DNA from: Cunninghamella blakesleeana
Lineage: Eukaryota > Mucoromycota > Mucoromycetes > Mucorales > Cunninghamellaceae
Assembly (NCBI GenBank): GCA_017871115.1
Contig: JAFCIZ010000005.1
Span: 1 to 64,000, forward strand
Direction of reading: 5' to 3'
DNA length: 64,000 bases
Positions within the stretch are counted from its first letter, which is position 1, and the number at the start of each line of letters is the position of its first letter. The notes beneath the pieces were generated by a model, which worked only from the letters and a program-made list of their open reading frames with translations, made no database searches and was not told the DNA's origin. Below are positions 58,796-64,000 of this stretch, piece by piece. Both the position numbers and the translations under genes were made by a program.

Positions 58796-59970
58796 TTATA
58801 TAAAAAAATCTTTTTCATTATCTTGGATATATCTAAATTAAAGTAAATAAAATAATAAATAAATAAATAAAGTTATGTTTTCTACTTTTTTTTCCTTTTA
58901 CTTTTTTTGTATATATAATTTTATTCACTTACAATAAAATATCCATAAACGTTGCCCTTAATGATTCCAAAGTTTCATCATCAATATTAATTCCATTCAT
59001 TAAAATAGGTAATTCAACTATAATAAATGCAATAAAAGATACCTCCGATTTAATAATTATCATTAACTCTCTTTTATTTTTTTTATTTTATTTTATCCAT
59101 ATAGGTATATTTATTTATTTATATATTTATTTATTTCAAGCTTACCAAATAATCTTAATAAATGAATACCACCATATAAATCTGTTGGAAGCTTATCAGT
59201 ATGAGAATTTTGCAAATCAAAATATTGATTTCGTTCAGATCGATAAAGTAACATAGTTCTCAGCGAATGATTAAAATAGAGTTTGAGCCCTTCTATGGTT
59301 TGTTCTAGTATTTCGTCATGCCTATTTTTAAAAATAATACATATTTATATTGTTAAGTTTCATTTTTAAAACAACAAAATTGAATCCCGACATTTTTTTT
59401 TCTAATTATTATTATTTTTCTTTCTTTACCCATCAGATCTCTCTTTCTCTTGTATATAACGTTCCAAAATATCTGTGACAGTAATTTTAGCTGGTAGTTG
59501 TACTTCCTATATAGTATAATAAACATAACAACAATAATAATATATATTATTATTCTATTATTTGCTATCTATCTTTTTTTCTTTCTTTCTTTCATCTTTT
59601 TCCTTCCTCTTTTCTTTTTATTACTGTTTCTTTTTATATATATATAAATACCTGTTGTTCCTTTGAAAAACTTTCCCAATCATCTACTAATATTTTCTTT
59701 AATGATGTTGGTATATTTATCTGTAATTCATCTTGATGATCATCTTCCTATAGTATAACATAATATAGTATTGATAGATAGATAGACGAATATAAGTATC
59801 TTATCACCAAAACGTATTTTTTTCTTTCTCTCTTTAAAATGCTCTTTCTTCTACCCTTTATATTTCTCTTTTACCATTTTCACTTTATCTGTACTGTTAT
59901 CACGAGCTCTTTTTCTTCCGCGACTTTCTGTATTTTCTTGAGTTTTACTAGTTTTTCTTTTTGTTTGCAT
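58796..59970 (-). CDS. MRG-domain protein (EAF3/MORF4L type) lacking a clear chromodomain
   Basis: Six exons, 59970-59875, 59747-59652, 59506-59430, 59321-59146, 59017-58933 and 58832-58796, giving 188 residues from MQTKRKTSK. EAF3/MRG15 proteins belong to NuA4 acetyltransferase and Rpd3S deacetylase complexes. A basic linker (RGRKRARDNS) is followed by the MRG domain: INIPTSLKKILVDDWES, TVTDILERYIQEK, LEQTIEGLKLYFNHSLRTMLLYRSERNQY, LYGGIHLLRLF, then VELPILMNG and the final helix FMDILLYIQDNEKDFFI that needs the last splice. Full-length homologues have an N-terminal chromo barrel. Only a ~17-residue relic of it (CDEWIVDRLHRET, 60305-60256) is found upstream, joined in phase but through a weak GTTTTT donor. 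The start chosen is the first ATG of the linker exon. Either a short MORF4L2-like form or a 5'-decayed gene. Confidence 0.75.
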
Positions 59971-60255
59971 ATCTTGGTAAAGGTGGGTAGTTTTTTTTTT
60001 ATTATTATTTATATTAACTTTTTATTTAAATAATAAGTTATATATGTATTGTATATTATATATATATATATAAATATATATATATATTTGCTGTTTTATT
60101 GTTGTTATTATTTTATATAAGTTAAAAGATGCTCTAGTATAGTTGTTTGTATATATATATTAATAAATATTAATATATAAATAGGTGTATGTGTGTGTGC
60201 GTGTATGTATGTATTTATTTTTTTTACAACTAAAAAAAATAAAAAAAAGAAAAAC

Positions 60256-60305
60256 CTGTTTCTCTATGTAATCGATCTACAATCCATTCGTCACAAGTGT
60301 ATAAA
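60256..60305 (-). pseudogene. Possible chromo-barrel fragment exon
   Basis: Reads YTCDEWIVDRLHRET, like the DEWVPE..RVLK end of MRG chromo barrels. It is flanked by an AAG acceptor and a weak CAG-GTTTTT donor, and its phase would join to the next MRG exon (D-MQTKRK). No upstream exon with the rest of the barrel (HGPLIYEA, HYKGW types) was found before the divergent trehalose gene. A related but broken sequence lies at 60361-60378, hinting at local duplication or decay. Confidence 0.4.
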
Positions 60306-61369
60306 CTTTTTTTCTTTTTGTTGTCTTTTTGAAGGTGTTTTTTTTTGTATTTATTTTGTTGATTTACAATCTATGCATATAACAATATAAAAAACAAATG
60401 GGATAAAACACCAAGAAAAAAAAAAGATATTACTTTAAAATAGAATAAGAAATTATATTAAAAAGAAAAGAGGTAAAAGAAAGAGTGAAATAACAAAAGA
60501 GAGAGTGAAGAAAAAAAGTTTTGCCACGATTTTTTTTTTTTTTTTTCAACCATCGCTCTTTTTTTTTTATATATATATACACACACTGACGTGACGATTT
60601 TAATTTTTTTTTCCGCTACTAATTTTCATTTTACTCTTTTTAGATTATTTATCATATCACTTAAATTCTAAAAACAATATATATTATTCTTTATATAGCT
60701 GTTTTTTTTTTTTTAAAAAAAAATATTATTATTATTATTAATAATATATTTATTATATTTAAATATTTTTAATATCCATATATAAAAAAAAGAAAAATAA
60801 AGAGAATGGAAAAAACAAAAAAGTATATTTTAAATTGGATATCCGATACAAAAAAAGAGATCAATGATTGGTTTACCATCCTACTATTATTTATTCATCC
60901 ACAATCAAAATAAATAATAATAAAATGATAATGAAATAATTTGATAAAAAGTACAAACGATGGTGTTGTTATCGATAATAATAATTCATAAATAATTTTT
61001 TATTATCAATGTTTTAATATATATTATACCCATATGATGATGGTGATTTCGGAAAAAGATAGACAAAAAAAATAACTAATTTATTTATTTACTATTATTT
61101 TAGTCTATAATGGGGGTGGTGTGCTATAAGTAAAAAAAAAAGAGAAAAAGAAAAAAAAAGATATATCATAAAAGGAAATATTCCATAAACACCGCTTATC
61201 TTTTAACTCCGCCGATCTTTAGAAAATCAATCGATAAAAAGGAAGGGGGTACGTCGAAATTTTAATTTACTTCCTCTTTCTTTTTTTTTTTTTCCTTCTT
61301 TCTTCTTCTCGACTTTTATTTATTTATAATCTTTATATAAAAACCATCTTATTTTAATAAAACATAACA
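60306..61369. promoter_or_regulatory. Divergent promoter region of MRG and trehalose phosphatase genes
   Basis: 1.06 kb without a firm gene. It includes TGACGTGACG at about 60588-60597 (CRE-like), CTCCGCCGATC at about 61207, a G-rich patch GGAAGGGGGTACG at about 61241-61253 containing AGGGGG (stress-element-like), and a pyrimidine tract 61270-61315 just before the trehalose gene ATG. Binding roles are inference. Confidence 0.5.
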
Positions 61370-63090
61370 ATGCCTTCTTCTTTCCTTCATAAAAGAGAAT
61401 TATTTGAACAACAAATGCAACAACGCCAGTTAATATACTGCCAACAACAAAACAATACAGATGAATCTTCTCTTGTAAAAGTATTAAATCAATTCATTCA
61501 AGACTACCCCCAATGGCAACAACATATTGGTATTACTCAAACAACTACTACAAAAGTGAATAATAATAAGAATAGTAACAATGATATTTTAGAGAATACA
61601 CATGTACCTTATTTACAACAAAGCATGGATCAAAATAGTAATAATGCTTTATTATCAAAGGCCTCTATTTATATTTTCATGGTCAATAAGCAAGATCAAC
61701 AAAAATGGTTAGAGACTATCTCTCATTCTACTCAAGAAGAAGTTGATTTATTATCATCTTCTCCTCCTTCTGTTACTTCATCTTCTTCGTCTACTTGTCC
61801 TCCAAAGTATGTTATTTTTATTGATGCCAATTCAAACGATTTACCTCCTTCTCCTCCATTATTACCTGCCCAACATTATCATACAATTCATTTACAACAG
61901 GTTAACCAAGTATCTACACTCTTAAATTCTATTTTGTCAAGACTTGTGAATAAATCAATGGTAAAAATTAAAAAAAAAATCATTCTTTTATTTTTTAAAA
62001 AAACATTGTTTTTTTTTAATTTTTTTTTAACTGATTTTTTTTCTTTTTTTTTTATAAAAAAAAAATCATTCATTTTATTTTTGTATAGGTTAATGAACCC
62101 ACTTTTCCAAATTCATTAGATTTAAATAACGTTATTAAATCATACAATGAAGCTCATCAACGTTTATTCTTGTTCGATTATGATGTAAGTACAAATAGAA
62201 ATCAATATATATATATATGTATTCATCAATGATGATCAAATAAATTTTAATTTAAATCTCTTTATTTTTTTTTATAAAAATCCAGGGTACATTAACTCCT
62301 ATTGTAAGTCGACCTGAAATGGCATTACCAAGTGCACCCTTATTAGACTATTTAAATAAATTATGTAAAGATCCATGTAATACGGTTTGGATTATTTCTG
62401 GTCGGGATCAAAAGTTCTTACAGGATTGTTTTGGTCATTTACACGAAGTGGGTCTTAGCGCTGAACATGGTTCCTTTATGAAATTACCTGGAGAAACCCA
62501 TTGGGTAGATATGCTTGAAAATATGTCGCTCGATTGGAAACAGCAAGCTATTGATATTTTTATGAAATATACAAACCAATTGCCTGGCACTGAAATGGAA
62601 GAAAAAAAATCATCCATCACATGGCATTATAGAAACGCTCATAATCCTACTGCAGCGTAAGTATTTTAATAAAGGAAAAATATCTAAAATAGGAATTGTA
62701 CAAAGTGAAAACGGTTTATTTATTAATATATAATTAATTTGATTGTCCAATAGATTCGAACAATCTGAACATTGCTATGAAGAAATTCAACGTATTCCTG
62801 CCGTAGATATATTAGTTGGTAAAATGAATTTAGAAATCCGATCTATCTTGGTGAATAAAGGTAACGTGGTGAAACGTATTTGTGAAAAACAGAATTATGA
62901 TTATATTATGTGTGCTGGGGACGATAAAACAGATGAAGATATGTTTAGAGCTTTAATCAACAATCAGCATGCTCATACCATCTTGGTCGGTCCTTCTACT
63001 AAAAAAACATTGGCTCCCTGGCATGTTGAAAATAGTTATCAAGTTGTGGATCTTTTAGGTCAATTGGTACAATCTTCAAGTTCATTATAA
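61370..63090 (+). CDS. TPS2: Trehalose-6-phosphate phosphatase
   Basis: Exons 61370-61960, 62089-62184, 62286-62656 and 62754-63090 join to 464 residues. It dephosphorylates trehalose-6-phosphate, the last step of trehalose synthesis, important in stress and spore survival. The HAD phosphatase domain starts at LFLFDYDGTLTPI (nucleophile Asp227, acid Asp229, rebuilt across a splice), continues VWIISGRDQKFL, LSAEHGSFMK, WHYRNAHNPTAAF, then VGKMNLEIRS and ends AGDDKTDEDMFRAL. The N-terminal ~200 residues are Gln/Asn/Ser-rich with a weakly structured core (KYVIFIDAN) and contain no glycosyltransferase-20 domain, which many fungal Tps2 proteins carry. It is therefore a stand-alone phosphatase. It is divergent from the MRG gene; a stress-like AGGGGG lies ~120 bp upstream. 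Confidence 0.93.
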
Positions 63091-64000
63091 GAAAAAAAAA
63101 AAAAAAAAGGAAAATTATTATCACATTACCATTACTATTCTATTTTTTTTTTTTTTAATTTTAAATTTTTTTTTGTATGTATATATATAATATTTTCTTA
63201 AGTTTTTTTTTTTTTTTTTCTGTACAATTCATTTATATTACAGTCATTACGTATTACTATTATTATTTTTATTTTTTTTATTATTTTTTACTACTACACA
63301 CATTGATACCTCTCTTAATTATTTATTTTTTTTATTTTCTATATTTTGAAACTGACCTGATCAATAAAATATATGAAATAATCCAAAGAATCAAAAAGGA
63401 AATGATTTGTTCGATAAAAAAAGTCATTCAAATTATAATTTTCCCAATTAAAATATACCGAAAGGATTAGATTAATTTTTTAATTTTTATTGGTTGATAG
63501 ATAGATAGTCTCCCCCCCACCTACGCACACACGTAAATTTTAATGAGGGGAAAATACCCTTTATCATCATTTCTTATCTGCGCGAATCAAAATAATTTTA
63601 AACATTTCGTATTACTTGTTTTGTCCCAACTTTTTTTTTTTAATGCTTATCTTTTACATAATAAAGGTTAAAATAAGGTCTGGGATTTTTTATGCATTAT
63701 TTCCCACTACATGACTCTTTTTTTTTTCTTTTTTCTTTTTTCTTTTTTTCTTTTTCCTTAGTATCCAGTTACTAGAGATAGGTTACGAGAACAAATTAAA
63801 TATTTATTTGGACAAGTTTCAGGCATCAGTTTTTTGTGCACTAACCTTCTGTTACATATATTAGTTTATTATAAAAAAAAAAAAATTAATATTAAAACCA
63901 GTATTATTAACAAACTTACATAAAAATGATAAATTAAAGTGTATGTATTTTACAGTAACAAGCTTCATTTTTTTTAAATCTCTTTCTTTTCTCTTTTTCC
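63091..64000. other. 3' flank of trehalose gene, end of window
   Basis: 910 bp, mostly AT-rich with T runs. Notable: CTCCCCCCCACCTACGCACACACG at 63509-63532 (locally GC-rich), AGGGG at 63545-63549, and a long T/C tract 63717-63760 ending CCTTAG, after which a frame stays open to 63921 (YPVTRDRLREQIKYLFG...). That stretch could be an exon of a gene continuing beyond the window, but no start or partner exon is visible. Confidence 0.5.

Noticed and set aside
60193..60390. 65-residue plus-strand frame with two similar IDLQSI/VDLQSM segments
   Set aside because: Better explained as antisense of the chromo-barrel fragment and its degenerate neighbour on the minus strand.
1..64000. CRISPR arrays, insertion sequences, operons, ribosome binding sites
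   Set aside because: The window is eukaryotic (telomere, spliceosomal introns); the short tandem repeats have no spacer structure and no transposase was found.

Overview
The window is the left end of a fungal nuclear chromosome. It opens with about nine CCCTAA telomere units, followed by roughly 6.5 kb of subtelomeric DNA with one gene. The rest is a dense set of intron-rich genes in a very AT-rich, homopolymer-rich background. Introns are short (mostly 60-280 bp) with GTAAGT/GTAAAT-type donors and TAG/AAG/CAG acceptors. The gene set (GPI inositol-deacylase, Yck-type casein kinase, DUG1 dipeptidase, dihydroxyacetone kinase, ERT1/AcuK-type regulator, Pho85-type cyclin, Mga2/Spt23-like factor, LST8, PFF1, MRG protein, trehalose phosphatase) is typically fungal. 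The style (AT-rich, Q/N/S-rich loops, many small introns) suggests an early-diverging filamentous fungus, most likely Mucoromycota. That placement is inference from style, not a database match.

Layout. 1-55 telomere. 56-6600 subtelomere with mini-repeats and one secreted cysteine-rich protein gene (2660-3253, minus). 6597-12246: an alpha/beta hydrolase and BST1/PGAP1, both minus. 13417-15289: Yck-type casein kinase I (plus). 15972-25858: three minus-strand genes (DUG1 metallodipeptidase, PhoD-like phosphatase, LRR protein with a C-terminal Cys-rich module). 27015-35132: two plus-strand genes, an alpha-arrestin with a long acidic tail and an ERT1/AcuK-type Zn2Cys6-PAS regulator whose last coding part needs a 4-nt microexon. 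38399-41257: dihydroxyacetone kinase (minus), divergent from a Pho85-type cyclin (42203-43310, plus). 45131-47672: Mga2/Spt23-like IPT protein (plus). 48103-50108: LST8 (minus). 50540-51188: mitochondrial bL19 (plus). 52807-55751: PFF1 vacuolar M28 protease (minus). 55735-58640: a local tandem duplication carrying two copies of a small zinc-binding membrane-protein gene, one intact F-box-like gene and a deleted remnant of that gene. 58796-59970: MRG-domain gene that seems to lack most of its chromo barrel (minus). 61370-63090: stand-alone trehalose-6-phosphate phosphatase (plus). 63091-64000: no certain gene, one possible exon.

The genes are not a metabolic cluster and operon logic does not apply. 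Some share themes: carbon and stress metabolism (DAK, ERT1-like, trehalose phosphatase), nutrient signalling (LST8, Yck, arrestin, Pho85-type cyclin), secretory and vacuolar membrane functions (BST1, PFF1). The least ordinary parts are the tandem duplication with its paired small zinc protein and F-box gene, the 4-nt exon, the chromodomain-poor MRG gene and the truncated-looking IPT factor. Multi-exon models were built by hand: each join keeps frame and restores family motifs, but no transcript evidence was available.
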